DNA of 53,816 bases from a virus, in the IMG/VR virus record IMGVR_UViG_3300007539_000025, positions 1 to 53,816 of that record, one strand, 5' to 3'. A program made the position numbers and the translations under genes. The notes beneath the pieces are model-generated. The model had not been told where the DNA came from. It ran no database searches and worked only from the letters and a program-made list of their open reading frames with translations. Shown in pieces: positions 13,426 through 22,610 of the stretch. Numbering within the stretch: position 1 is the first letter of the stretch; each line of letters opens with the position of its first letter.

Positions 13426-16400
13426 ATGGCTATAAGGCATTTACATGATCTATCAGTGGTAGGTAACGTTACAGTTGCCACCACTGGGGTCACTAATAAT
13501 GTACTCTTAACCTCTACAGACACTTCTGCAGCTTCAGCACCTGATTTAGTTTTATATCGTAACGCTTTAATTGCTGATAGCGACACGTTAGGTGTACTAG
13601 AGTTTCAAGGAAGAAATGGAATGGTTACAAGTTCAACCGCTCCTTTAACTTATGGTGCTATATATGGTAGAGTTTTTGACGCTTCTGAAAATCACACGGG
13701 TTTAGGGATTAGCGCTAACAAAGGTAACGGTAGTGGAGCTTTTGTAGATGCTATGAATGTTACTTTAAAAGGAACTAATAACTCAGCTGAAGGTGCTGTA
13801 ATAATAAATCCTAGCACAACGTTTGAGTTGCCAGATTCAAACTTAGAGGTAAAAGGTAGCTATGGTATAACTACAGAATCACACGGTAGCTCAGCTAACT
13901 GGAAGCAAGCTTACGATAATCACATAACTGGTGTAGCTGTAACCGGTACTTCAACTAAAACCATAACTCTTACTCAAAGAGACGGTGGTACAATTTCTGC
14001 AAACTTTAGCGATCAAAGTGGATCAGGTGGTATAGATATGACTAATGGCTCTAACAATAGAGTTGTTACGGCTGTTGATTCAGATACTGTTAATGGTGAG
14101 GCTGGACTTTTATTTGGTGGTAGTTATTTGGAAATTACACCTGGTAACATAGCAACTCCACTACAAGTAAAAAGAACAAGCGCATCTACTAGACAAGTAA
14201 ACTTATTACTTAGTGCTAATGATGGTACTACAACGTCTGAAGGATTTTTAGGTATAGATAGTGGCGCTGATTTAAGATATGGTGCTAGCAGTAATACTAG
14301 CACTAATAGTTTAGTTTTAACTGAAGATAATTTAGATTTTGTTGTTAGTAGTAGCACTAACAATGCTATAGTTAGATTAGCTGGTGGAGGTACTAATTTT
14401 GCTAATTTTAACATAGGAGGTTTAGCTGGGGCTATAACAGTAAATTCAAGCTCAAACAGTATAACAATAGGACACCATGATACTAGTAGTTCATCTTCTG
14501 TTAATAACAGCAACGGTACAGTTATACAAGATGTAACATTAGATACATATGGTCACGTAACGGCTTTAGGTTCTGTAAATCTAGATAGTAGATATTATAC
14601 GGAATCTGAATCAAATACATTATTTGTAAATGTTAGTGGCGATACAATGTCGGGTAATTTATCAATGAACAGTAATAATATTACAGACATTGATCTTCTT
14701 TCTTTAGGGCAAAATACGGTAGGCACTACATTTGGTGACGGTGTCTCTTCTGCTCCAGATCATATGATTAGTCAACAAGTTGGAGACAACGACGGTTGGA
14801 GATTGTATGGTGAAGCGCCATCTACTAATGATGTAAAAATGATTTTTGAAATAGTAGATGATATTGAGTCTGGTGACACTTGGGTGTTTAGAAATAAAAA
14901 GACATACTCACCATATACAGCTAGAGATGAATTTAAAATCGCAGGTGATGGAAAATTTTACTCTAGAGGTAATGGTTATGTAAATACCAACCAAAGAGTA
15001 TTTGCTGATAATTACCATCCTAATGCAGACAAGTGGACAACAGCAAGATCTCACACTGTTACCCTTACTGGTGAAGTTACAGGTACTGCAACTCAGTCTG
15101 TAGACGGTACTGGTAATAAAACATGGTCTATCGCTACAACATTAAATAATACAGCTCTTGATGATCAGTATGTAGACGTTACTGGTGATACAATGACTGG
15201 AAAACTTACATTATCTGATTCAGGTTATGAGATTGGTGATGAGATGATGGTTTGGAAAAAACATTACGTTGTTAATAGCACGAATCCTGGAGAATTATTG
15301 TATAGCGACGGTAACTCTTTACCAAACGGTGGTATATATAGATTTACAGCACATATTTCTGGAACTGGTACTGATCAATTCGCTAGAGCAGTATATTGGA
15401 ATCAAAATGGTACTTGGAGAGTAAATGTTACTGGACAAAGCGGAACGTCTAGTAACCATCCTGAGTTTCAAATACTAAGCAATGGAACTTCAAATGTTCC
15501 TCATGTACATATAGATCACGCTAGTAATTATACAATTCAGGTTTTAGGAGAGAGAATAGGATTAACTGAAGGAACTGGTACTGATAATGCTGGTTATGGT
15601 TTTGGTGTTGATGGATTTATGGGAAGTGTTCACAGCGATTTGTATTTTTTGCCAGGCGGCACAACAGCAACCGGAGCAGATCCTTATAATGATGGCAACA
15701 AGGTTTTTCATGATGGTTACCATCCAAATGCTGATAAACTAACCACAGCAAGAACAATCGCTGGAACTAGCTTTGATGGAACATCAAACATAGATATTAA
15801 TTATAATAATCTAACTAATAAACCTAGTATACCAACAGTTAACAATGGAACACTTACAGTACAAGGAACAGGTGCATTAGGAGGTAGTGGTACGTTTACT
15901 GCAAATCAAAGTACTAATGCAACAATTAGTATATCTCATGATGACACATCGAGTCAAAGCTCTGTTAACAACAGTAGTGGTACGGTTATACAAGATGTTA
16001 CTTTAGATGGGTACGGACACGTTACATCGCTAGGCTCTGTGGACTTAGATGGCAGATATTATACAGAATCTGAAATTCAAACCTTTTTTAATAGAGGTTA
16101 CATATCGAAACATTCTGCTGTTAACCTTCCGGTTGGTTGGTATACAATTGCAACAAATACTGGTGATAGAGCATTAGGAGAGTTTCAAATATGGGATGGC
16201 GCAAGTGGTGACCATCAATCTGTATTGTTTAATGCGTCTCATCATTTTGGTACTAATGGTTCAAATGACATTAATGTTTTAGCAAATTCAAGATACAGTG
16301 GTACTAATTTTAGATATATAAGAATAAAAGACAATGGTACTTATGACGGTGCTGCTTTACAAGTGTATGTGGATGGTGCTAGTAATTCTGTTAACGTTGC

Positions 16401-18129
16401 TATTGTTGGTGGTAATGCTCAAGAGAGTGGTTGGGTTATAAAAGATTGGATTGCTGATGCAACTGACCCAGGGGATGTTTCTAGTTGGGCAAACTTTACA
16501 GAACATTGTAGAGTAGATTTAGACAATGTTGTCAATGGTGGTATGATTAGTACTGGCGAAATGTATCTTGGCGGAACTACGACTCAATATAAAGCATTTC
16601 ACGATAATTATCACCCAAACGCTGATAAATGGACTACAGCTAGAACATTAAGTTTAACTGGTGACGTTACAGGTAGTGTAAGTTGGGACGGGTCTGCAAA
16701 TGCTTCAATTACAACTGCTGTAGCAAATAATAGTCATGAGCATACTAAACTTCACGAAGAAAGCACAATAACCTACGGAGGTAGTTATTTACAGTGGACA
16801 GATTTAAGTGGTAATGGTGGAGCAGGAACAAACGGTAACGCGCCTGGCAACCCTTTTAGCGATTGGCACCATCACCTTATAATGAATCACGGTAATAGCA
16901 GTGGTTATTATGTTGACATGGCATTTTCGTTCCACAGCGATAGAGTTCATTTTAGAAGACTTGAAAATGGTTCATTTGGATCTTGGAGAGAATTTTTCCA
17001 CACAGGACATCTTCCTACTTGGTCTGAAATAGCGTCAAAACCTTCTACATTTGCACCTAGCTCGCATAATCACGATGATAGATACTATACTGAAAGTGAA
17101 TCCGATGCTAAGTATTTATTAAACACTTCAGATGTTTTAAACGGTGAATTAAATGTAGCTAGAAATAGCGGTGTAACTGGTAGCTCAGCGCCTAGCTATA
17201 GTTCAGCTAACATAGAACTTCAAACTTCTAGCAACCACGTGCCTGCAATAAGTTTCCATAGAGGTGGTTATAGTGCATCAACACTATATGAATATGATGG
17301 TGAATTATATGTAAACCCTTGGACAACAAGAGCACAAGCAGGAAAACTTTTATCTAGTGGAAACTTTGATGATTATGTAACATCTACTTATATTAATAAC
17401 CTTGTTACAACTAGTGGAATTAGTCAATCTGATGCAGACACAAGATATATAAATGCCACTGGTGACACTATGAGTGGTACTCTGAACATGGCAGGTAATA
17501 TCTTATACCTTCACACTTCAAGTGGTAGTCCAGGTTTAAGAAGTTATTATGGTACTGTGAATGTAATAAACGGAAGTAGTGCTGGTACACTTTATGTAGG
17601 TACTGGTTCCGCTAACTCTAGTGGAGCTGTTTACGCTGTAACACAAGGTGCTAGTAGCAACAATAAAGTTGTTTATAATAATACATATCACAGTTACTAC
17701 GTTGGTAGTTCAACTGAAGAAATGCGCCTAGAGTCTGATGGTGATCTGCACGTTGAAGGTGATGTAACAGCTTACTCAACTACTGTTTCTGATATTAGAT
17801 TAAAAGACAATGTAATAACTATTGGTAATGCTTTAGATAAAGTTTGTAAGCTTAGAGGTGTAGAATACACTTGGAATAAAGGTAGTAGAAAAGACACAAG
17901 AGATCTAGGAGTTATAGCTCAGGAAGTAGAAAAGGTTTTACCTGAGATAGTTAAAGAGAAGAAAATGCCTCTAATAGATGACAGCGGTACTACATACAAA
18001 GCAGTAGACTACGAAAAAATAACAGCTGTATTAATAGAAGCAGTAAAAGAACAACAAGCTCAAATAGATGAGTTAACAACAATTTTAGAAGAAGTAACAA
18101 AACAATTAAATAATGGCAACAACATATAA
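13426..18129 (+). CDS. large tail fiber with S74 self-cleaving chaperone domain (1567 aa)
   Basis: Long fiber with several repeated blocks: YHPNADKWTTAR-type units (three copies), two copies of NN.NGTVIQDVTLD.YGHVT..GSV.LD.RYYTES, and HNHDDRYYTESES. The C-terminus is a Peptidase_S74 intramolecular chaperone: SDIRLKDNV puts Ser1455 and Lys1460 at the spacing of the known Ser/Lys dyad, followed by the conserved LRGVEYTW...LGVIAQEVEKVLPEIV helix region and a coiled-coil tail. The family trimerises the fiber and then cuts itself off before the Ser, here leaving about 1454 residues. The end overlaps the next gene by 17 bp. Confidence 0.88.
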   Translation: MAIRHLHDLSVVGNVTVATTGVTNNVLLTSTDTSAASAPDLVLYRNALIADSDTLGVLEFQGRNGMVTSSTAPLTYGAIYGRVFDASENHTGLGISANKGNGSGAFVDAMNVTLKGTNNSAEGAVIINPSTTFELPDSNLEVKGSYGITTESHGSSANWKQAYDNHITGVAVTGTSTKTITLTQRDGGTISANFSDQSGSGGIDMTNGSNNRVVTAVDSDTVNGEAGLLFGGSYLEITPGNIATPLQVKRTSASTRQVNLLLSANDGTTTSEGFLGIDSGADLRYGASSNTSTNSLVLTEDNLDFVVSSSTNNAIVRLAGGGTNFANFNIGGLAGAITVNSSSNSITIGHHDTSSSSSVNNSNGTVIQDVTLDTYGHVTALGSVNLDSRYYTESESNTLFVNVSGDTMSGNLSMNSNNITDIDLLSLGQNTVGTTFGDGVSSAPDHMISQQVGDNDGWRLYGEAPSTNDVKMIFEIVDDIESGDTWVFRNKKTYSPYTARDEFKIAGDGKFYSRGNGYVNTNQRVFADNYHPNADKWTTARSHTVTLTGEVTGTATQSVDGTGNKTWSIATTLNNTALDDQYVDVTGDTMTGKLTLSDSGYEIGDEMMVWKKHYVVNSTNPGELLYSDGNSLPNGGIYRFTAHISGTGTDQFARAVYWNQNGTWRVNVTGQSGTSSNHPEFQILSNGTSNVPHVHIDHASNYTIQVLGERIGLTEGTGTDNAGYGFGVDGFMGSVHSDLYFLPGGTTATGADPYNDGNKVFHDGYHPNADKLTTARTIAGTSFDGTSNIDINYNNLTNKPSIPTVNNGTLTVQGTGALGGSGTFTANQSTNATISISHDDTSSQSSVNNSSGTVIQDVTLDGYGHVTSLGSVDLDGRYYTESEIQTFFNRGYISKHSAVNLPVGWYTIATNTGDRALGEFQIWDGASGDHQSVLFNASHHFGTNGSNDINVLANSRYSGTNFRYIRIKDNGTYDGAALQVYVDGASNSVNVAIVGGNAQESGWVIKDWIADATDPGDVSSWANFTEHCRVDLDNVVNGGMISTGEMYLGGTTTQYKAFHDNYHPNADKWTTARTLSLTGDVTGSVSWDGSANASITTAVANNSHEHTKLHEESTITYGGSYLQWTDLSGNGGAGTNGNAPGNPFSDWHHHLIMNHGNSSGYYVDMAFSFHSDRVHFRRLENGSFGSWREFFHTGHLPTWSEIASKPSTFAPSSHNHDDRYYTESESDAKYLLNTSDVLNGELNVARNSGVTGSSAPSYSSANIELQTSSNHVPAISFHRGGYSASTLYEYDGELYVNPWTTRAQAGKLLSSGNFDDYVTSTYINNLVTTSGISQSDADTRYINATGDTMSGTLNMAGNILYLHTSSGSPGLRSYYGTVNVINGSSAGTLYVGTGSANSSGAVYAVTQGASSNNKVVYNNTYHSYYVGSSTEEMRLESDGDLHVEGDVTAYSTTVSDIRLKDNVITIGNALDKVCKLRGVEYTWNKGSRKDTRDLGVIAQEVEKVLPEIVKEKKMPLIDDSGTTYKAVDYEKITAVLIEAVKEQQAQIDELTTILEEVTKQLNNGNNI
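14473..14625 (+). repeat. fiber repeat block, copy A
   Basis: Encodes HHDTSSSSSVNNSNGTVIQ through LDSRYYTESES. The same block recurs at about 15937-16080 in the same gene with diverged third positions. A module duplicated within the fiber. Confidence 0.65.
15937..16080 (+). repeat. fiber repeat block, copy B
   Basis: Second copy of the block at 14473-14625, encoding SHDDTSSQSSVNNSSGTVIQ through LDGRYYTESEI. The segment before it (15835-15940) is also matched in the adjacent smaller fiber at about 12859-12965. Confidence 0.65.
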
Positions 18130-18427
18130 TATAAGTAATATACAGTTACAAGGTGCTCCTTTGTTAGAAGGACAGACAAACGTAGTAACAACTGTTGGTT
18201 TTGACATACAGGGTGTGGCTGACGATGGTACAGAAGCAACCCAATACGATATGATTTCTTTAACTTACGACGCTGATAATTTTACCGCGTTTGACGATTT
18301 AACAGAAAACATTGTTAAGGGTTGGATTACTGGTTCAGATGCTTACGCTACAATTTGCGCAGCTGTGGACGGTAACATTAACAATGTAAGAGTACCAACT
18401 AGTGTAAACATGGAAAACCCTTGGTAA
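18113..18427 (+). CDS. hypothetical fiber-cluster protein (104 aa)
   Basis: Not recognised. A beta-rich, acidic protein (YNISNIQLQGAPLLEGQTNV) that starts within the last codons of the S74 fiber and stops one base before the next gene. It may be a fiber tip, chaperone or cap that works with the cleaved fiber. Function inferred only from position. Confidence 0.6.
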   Translation: MATTYNISNIQLQGAPLLEGQTNVVTTVGFDIQGVADDGTEATQYDMISLTYDADNFTAFDDLTENIVKGWITGSDAYATICAAVDGNINNVRVPTSVNMENPW

Positions 18428-18428
18428 A

Positions 18429-19040
18429 ATGGCAGTGCCATCCTCTGGAGCAATATCGCTACTAAAAATAGCCTACGAGTTAGAGTCTAATAATTATAAT
18501 AACACTTTACCCAACCCAAATGCTAGCGGTACAAATTATAATAATTTTTACTCGCATCCAATCTCACTAAAAAACATGAGTACTGGCGGTACTGGGTTTG
18601 CAGCTATTAATACAGCTAACTCGTCTAGCAACAGACCTAATGGTTCAACACCACACTCTATGTCGGAGTTCTATAGTTACGATCATGATAAAACAAGTAC
18701 TTTAGCAAGTGGTACTATAACTGTAGGTGTAGATAATATATATAGTTCTTATTTCTATGGTTACTCTAGCTTGTCTTTTCCTAATATGGGTAGTGCAACC
18801 ATGGGTTTAGTCATTGGAAACAATTGGGGTTCAGTTACAGCTTTGTACTGGCAGAACAGTAATTACTTAAGAATTCAATTTTACGGCACACCTCCAACTT
18901 GGAATCAGTTATCTATAAACGGTCAAAATCAAGGAAGTTCATCAAACTTTACTACTTCAGGTAGCCAAAAGTATAAATACACATCATCTAACCCATTTGG
19001 TACAAGTTCTGGCGCTAGTAGGTCTGTAGTGTTCTCGTAA
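18429..19040 (+). CDS. tail/receptor-binding-type protein (203 aa)
   Basis: Starts MAVPSSGAISLLKIAYELES. The SSGAISL..I pattern is common at the N-terminus of phage tail and baseplate-type proteins. The rest is rich in Asn, Ser, Tyr and Gly and beta-like, typical of exposed tip proteins. Last gene of the fiber cluster, followed by a 68-bp AT-rich gap. Assignment is by pattern and position. Confidence 0.55.
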   Translation: MAVPSSGAISLLKIAYELESNNYNNTLPNPNASGTNYNNFYSHPISLKNMSTGGTGFAAINTANSSSNRPNGSTPHSMSEFYSYDHDKTSTLASGTITVGVDNIYSSYFYGYSSLSFPNMGSATMGLVIGNNWGSVTALYWQNSNYLRIQFYGTPPTWNQLSINGQNQGSSSNFTTSGSQKYKYTSSNPFGTSSGASRSVVFS

Positions 19041-19108
19041 TAGTTAAAAAAAGTGTAAATAGCGTAATAATATAAAAGTAAAATAAAGTTTAATTTAAAT
19101 TTAATAAA

Positions 19109-19369
19109 ATGGCAAAAACTAAAGATTTAAAAATCAAAGACGAACAATTGGCTAAACTACAAGGTTTGGTTAATCAAATTAACTCAGCTGAAACTCAATT
19201 AGGTAGAGTTGAAGCTCAAAAGTACGAAATCATCGGTATGCTACCTGGTTTTAAAAAAGAACTAAGCGATTTTCAAGTAGAGCTTGAAGAAGAGTATGGT
19301 AGAGTAAGTATTAGTGTCGTTGATGGTACTATTAAAGAGATTGAAAATGAAACTGATCAGAAAGATTAG
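19109..19369 (+). CDS. coiled-coil hypothetical protein (86 aa)
   Basis: Nearly entirely helical with heptad-like Leu/Ile spacing (LAKLQGLVNQINSAETQLGR). Charged ends. No known motif. Followed by a 23-bp overlap with the next gene. Such small coiled coils near terminase genes can be scaffolding or packaging accessories, but this is a guess. Confidence 0.6.
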   Translation: MAKTKDLKIKDEQLAKLQGLVNQINSAETQLGRVEAQKYEIIGMLPGFKKELSDFQVELEEEYGRVSISVVDGTIKEIENETDQKD

Positions 19370-19565
19370 TGTTGGTAAAGACTATAAAAATGACTCCATG
19401 CACTATTCTGTAGGTCAGGAAGTGTATGGTGGTCATATTATAGATAGCATAATAGAAGAGAACGATAAGTTTAGTGTTTATATATCTAAAAACAACGAGA
19501 TATTGCCTTGGAAAGATTTTAATAAGAACATGGCTGTATCTGTAGAATATAACTTAGAGTATTAA
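19347..19565 (+). CDS. hypothetical protein (72 aa)
   Basis: Not recognised. The ATG at 19347 (MKLIRKISVGKDYKN) is preferred to an in-frame one at 19314 because it limits the overlap and gives a natural N-terminus. A small beta-rich domain (YSVGQEVYGGHIIDSIIEEN) like a KOW- or SH3-sized barrel. Its stop shares a base with the next start. Confidence 0.6.
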   Translation: MKLIRKISVGKDYKNDSMHYSVGQEVYGGHIIDSIIEENDKFSVYISKNNEILPWKDFNKNMAVSVEYNLEY

Positions 19566-20161
19566 TGCAAAGTATATTTGATTATATTGTTGAACCTTAT
19601 AACAATGAAAGGTACAATAATAAAAAAGACATTGATGGTGTCGAACTTATAACCAACACTCAAATATTTACACACCAAAACGTAAACAGAATAGCTGTAG
19701 TAAAAGCAACTCCAAAGCAAAGTGACAATAGCTTGATATGTGTTGGTGATGAAGTTGTTGTACATCATAACGTTTTTAGACGTTATCATGACATTAGAGG
19801 AGACGAAAAAAACGGAAGGGCATATATTAATGATAACAATTATTTATGCTCTCCTGATCAAATTTTCGCTTATAAGAAAATAGTAAAATGGATACCTACA
19901 AAAGGTTACTGTTTTGTAAAACCAATAGAATCTAATAATATATTTAGTCTAAATAAAGAAAAACCATTAAAAGGTATTTTAAAGCATAAAGATCCTGAGT
20001 TAGCAAATGTTAATGAAGGTGATCTTGTAGGTTTTACACCTACTAGCGAATACGAATTTGTTATAAATGGAGAAAGACTTTATAGAGTTAGATCTAAAAA
20101 TTTAACTATAAAGTATGAATATCAAGGAGACGAAAAGGAGTATAATCCAAGCTGGACATGA
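19565..20161 (+). CDS. tandem GroES-like protein (198 aa)
   Basis: The first half has NRIAVVKATP, then a VGDEVVVHHNVFRRYHDIRG strand region, like GroES-family proteins of marine phages in which the GD.V..HH segment matches the GroES beta barrel. The second half repeats the theme: TKGYCFVKPIES, LKGILKHKDP, NEGDLVGFTP. It therefore looks like two GroES-type barrels in one chain. It lies directly upstream of the terminase and capsid genes, so a capsid-folding co-chaperonin like T4 gp31 is plausible. It would be a second one besides GroES at 6959-7219. The fold assignment is inferred. Confidence 0.55.
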   Translation: MQSIFDYIVEPYNNERYNNKKDIDGVELITNTQIFTHQNVNRIAVVKATPKQSDNSLICVGDEVVVHHNVFRRYHDIRGDEKNGRAYINDNNYLCSPDQIFAYKKIVKWIPTKGYCFVKPIESNNIFSLNKEKPLKGILKHKDPELANVNEGDLVGFTPTSEYEFVINGERLYRVRSKNLTIKYEYQGDEKEYNPSWT

Positions 20162-20390
20162 AGCAGTTAAAGAACTTATTAAAGTTGCAAAAGAGCCTAT
20201 CGTCGAAACAGAAGATGACGTGTCTGCAGATAGACTCAAGAATGCTGCCGCTACTAAAAAACTGGCCATATTCGATGCCTTCGAGATTTTAAATAGAATA
20301 AAAGACGAAGAAGATATGCTTGATGGTATAGTTAAAGAAGAAAAAAAGCAAGAGTCTTTTTCTGGTTTTGCTGAAAGAAAATCTAAATAA
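20115..20390 (+). CDS. putative small terminase subunit or packaging accessory (91 aa)
   Basis: An all-helical protein with AGHEAVKELIKVAKEPI, then SADRLKNAAATKKLAIFDAF. It ends one base into the large terminase start, the usual place for the DNA-recognising small subunit, although at 91 aa it is short for that role and has no obvious helix-turn-helix. It overlaps the upstream gene by 47 bp. Function inferred from position. Confidence 0.5.
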   Translation: MNIKETKRSIIQAGHEAVKELIKVAKEPIVETEDDVSADRLKNAAATKKLAIFDAFEILNRIKDEEDMLDGIVKEEKKQESFSGFAERKSK

Positions 20391-22609
20391 TGCATCAGCA
20401 AGAGCTATATAAGGTTGTAGAACCTATAAAAATAAACACCATAAAAAGACTTAATAAGTCTAAAAAGTGGGAGTACGGTTACAATAAAGAAAATGATATT
20501 GTTGTAATTAGTAAAACAGGTATGATAGGTGATATTCTTGAAATACAAAATTTAAAGATTGCATTACCTAAAGTACCTAAAGATGTTTGTAAGTTTGAGG
20601 GTGACAAATGGCAAGTAACTGAATATCCAAAAGAATTAAGTAGAATAAAAACTATATTTGATTGGAAAGAATATCCAAGTGATTTTAAAAGTAAATACAT
20701 AGATTACATTGAAAATGAATTTAAAAAACGTGAGGAAGGTTTTTGGTTTTATAACAAAGGTGTTCCTACTTACATCACTGGTACTCATTACATGTACTTG
20801 CAGTGGAGTAAGATTGACGTTGGCAAACCAGACTTTAGAGAAGCAAATAGATTATTCTATATATTCTGGGAAGCTTGCAAGGCAGACAGAAGGAGTTATG
20901 GTATGTGCTATCTTAAAAATCGTAGATCAGGATTTTCGTTTATGGCATCAGGAGAAGTTGTTAATCAAGCAACTATTAGTTCCGATTCACGATTCGGCAT
21001 ACTGTCCAAATCTGGGCCGGATGCCAAGAAAATGTTCACAGATAAAGTCGTACCAATATCGGTCAATTATCCGTTCTTTTTCAAACCGATACAAGACGGA
21101 ATGGATCGTCCCAAAACAGAGTTGGCATATAGAGTACCAGCGTCCAAACTCACAAGAAGGAACATCACATCTACGACCGATCGGCCCGAGGAACTTACGG
21201 GACTCGATACCACGATAGACTGGAAAAACACAGGTGATAATAGTTATGACGGTGAAAAATTAAAATTACTAGTACATGACGAAAGTGGTAAATGGGAAAG
21301 ACCCAATAACATCTTAAACAACTGGCGTGTTACTAAAACAACACTTAGATTAGGTAGTAGAGTTATAGGTAAGTGTATGATGGGATCAACATCAAATGCG
21401 TTAGATAAAGGAGGTGATAATTTTAAGAAACTTTATAAAGATTCAGATGTCACAAAACGAAACCGCAATGGACAGACTAGCTCAGGACTATATAGCTTGT
21501 TCATACCTATGGAATGGAACTACGAAGGATTCATTGATTCTTTTGGATTACCTGTATTCGAAACGCCAGAAACAGAAGTTGAAGGTCCTTATGGGGAGAT
21601 CATAGATACTGGTATATTAGAGCATTGGCAAAACGAAGTTGATGGTTTAAAAAATGACGGAGACGCTTTAAATGAATTTTACAGACAGTTTCCTAGAACT
21701 GAAGAACATGCTTTCAGAGACGAAACAAAAAATAGTATATTTAATTTATCAAAAATATACGAGCAAATAGATTATAACGAAGAGTTGAATAATGAAAACT
21801 CAGTAACAAGAGGTAGTTTTCAATGGTTAAACGGTGTTAAAGATAAAACAGTTATATTTTACCCTAACCAAAACGGTAGATTTAATGTTAGTTGGTTTCC
21901 ACCTAGTAGATTACAAAATAACGTTATAATTAAAAACGGTAAAAAATATCCAGGCAATGAACATTTAGGTGCTTTTGGTTGTGACAGTTACGATATATCA
22001 GGTACTGTTGACGGTAAAGGTTCTAAAGGTGCTTTGCATGGTTTAACAAAATTTAGTATGGAGGACGTACCTCCTAATCATTTCTTTTTAGAGTACATAG
22101 CTAGACCTGATACAGCTGATATGTTTTTTGAAGACGTATTAATGGCTTTACACTTTTATGGTATGCCATTGTTAGCGGAAAACAACAAACCTAGGTTGTT
22201 GTATTATTTAAGAAGACGTGGTTACAGAGGTTACTCTATGAACAGACCTGATAAGGTTTGGAACAAATTATCTACAGCAGAAAAAGAGGTTGGTGGTATA
22301 CCAAACTCTAGCGAAGATGTTAAACAAGCGCATGCTGCTGCGATTGAAATGTATATACAAGATCATGTTGGTTTAAAACACGATGGTGATGCTGGTAACA
22401 TATATTTCAATGAAACTTTGCAAGATTGGGCTAAGTTTGACATAAACAATAGAACCAAATACGATGCATCGATAAGCTCTGGTTTAGCTATAATGGCTTG
22501 TAATAGACATTTATATAGACCTAATGCTGAAGTGCAAAAACAAAAATTGAATTTAAACTTTGCTAGATACAAAAATTCTGGTGTAAGATCAAAACTAATA
22601 AATAATTAA
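20390..22609 (+). CDS. terL: terminase large subunit
   Basis: ATP-driven DNA packaging motor with nuclease. N-terminal ATPase part: deviant Walker A region LKNRRSGFSF (about residues 178-187), Walker B LKLLVHDESG with the catalytic acid, and a GSTSNALDKGG coupling-type segment. The C-terminal part has GAFGCDSYDISG, fitting the first acid of the RNase H-like nuclease. At 739 aa it is longer than most TerL proteins. It is followed after one base by the portal gene. Bases 20985-21225 have clearly higher GC and different codon choice than the rest (see findings). No intron is visible; the frame is continuous. Confidence 0.88.
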   Translation: MHQQELYKVVEPIKINTIKRLNKSKKWEYGYNKENDIVVISKTGMIGDILEIQNLKIALPKVPKDVCKFEGDKWQVTEYPKELSRIKTIFDWKEYPSDFKSKYIDYIENEFKKREEGFWFYNKGVPTYITGTHYMYLQWSKIDVGKPDFREANRLFYIFWEACKADRRSYGMCYLKNRRSGFSFMASGEVVNQATISSDSRFGILSKSGPDAKKMFTDKVVPISVNYPFFFKPIQDGMDRPKTELAYRVPASKLTRRNITSTTDRPEELTGLDTTIDWKNTGDNSYDGEKLKLLVHDESGKWERPNNILNNWRVTKTTLRLGSRVIGKCMMGSTSNALDKGGDNFKKLYKDSDVTKRNRNGQTSSGLYSLFIPMEWNYEGFIDSFGLPVFETPETEVEGPYGEIIDTGILEHWQNEVDGLKNDGDALNEFYRQFPRTEEHAFRDETKNSIFNLSKIYEQIDYNEELNNENSVTRGSFQWLNGVKDKTVIFYPNQNGRFNVSWFPPSRLQNNVIIKNGKKYPGNEHLGAFGCDSYDISGTVDGKGSKGALHGLTKFSMEDVPPNHFFLEYIARPDTADMFFEDVLMALHFYGMPLLAENNKPRLLYYLRRRGYRGYSMNRPDKVWNKLSTAEKEVGGIPNSSEDVKQAHAAAIEMYIQDHVGLKHDGDAGNIYFNETLQDWAKFDINNRTKYDASISSGLAIMACNRHLYRPNAEVQKQKLNLNFARYKNSGVRSKLINN

Positions 22610-22610
22610 T

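Noticed and set aside
14124-14513. A 129-codon minus-strand Leu-rich frame inside the large fiber gene
   Set aside because: Low-complexity Ser/Thr/Asn codons on the plus strand create open reverse frames; the fiber frame is continuous and repeat-rich.
20709-21218. A 169-codon frame overlapping terL in another frame, beginning with a hydrophobic stretch
   Set aside because: It coincides with the GC-rich tract, where stop codons are rarer by chance. It has no start context, and the terL frame is conserved through it.
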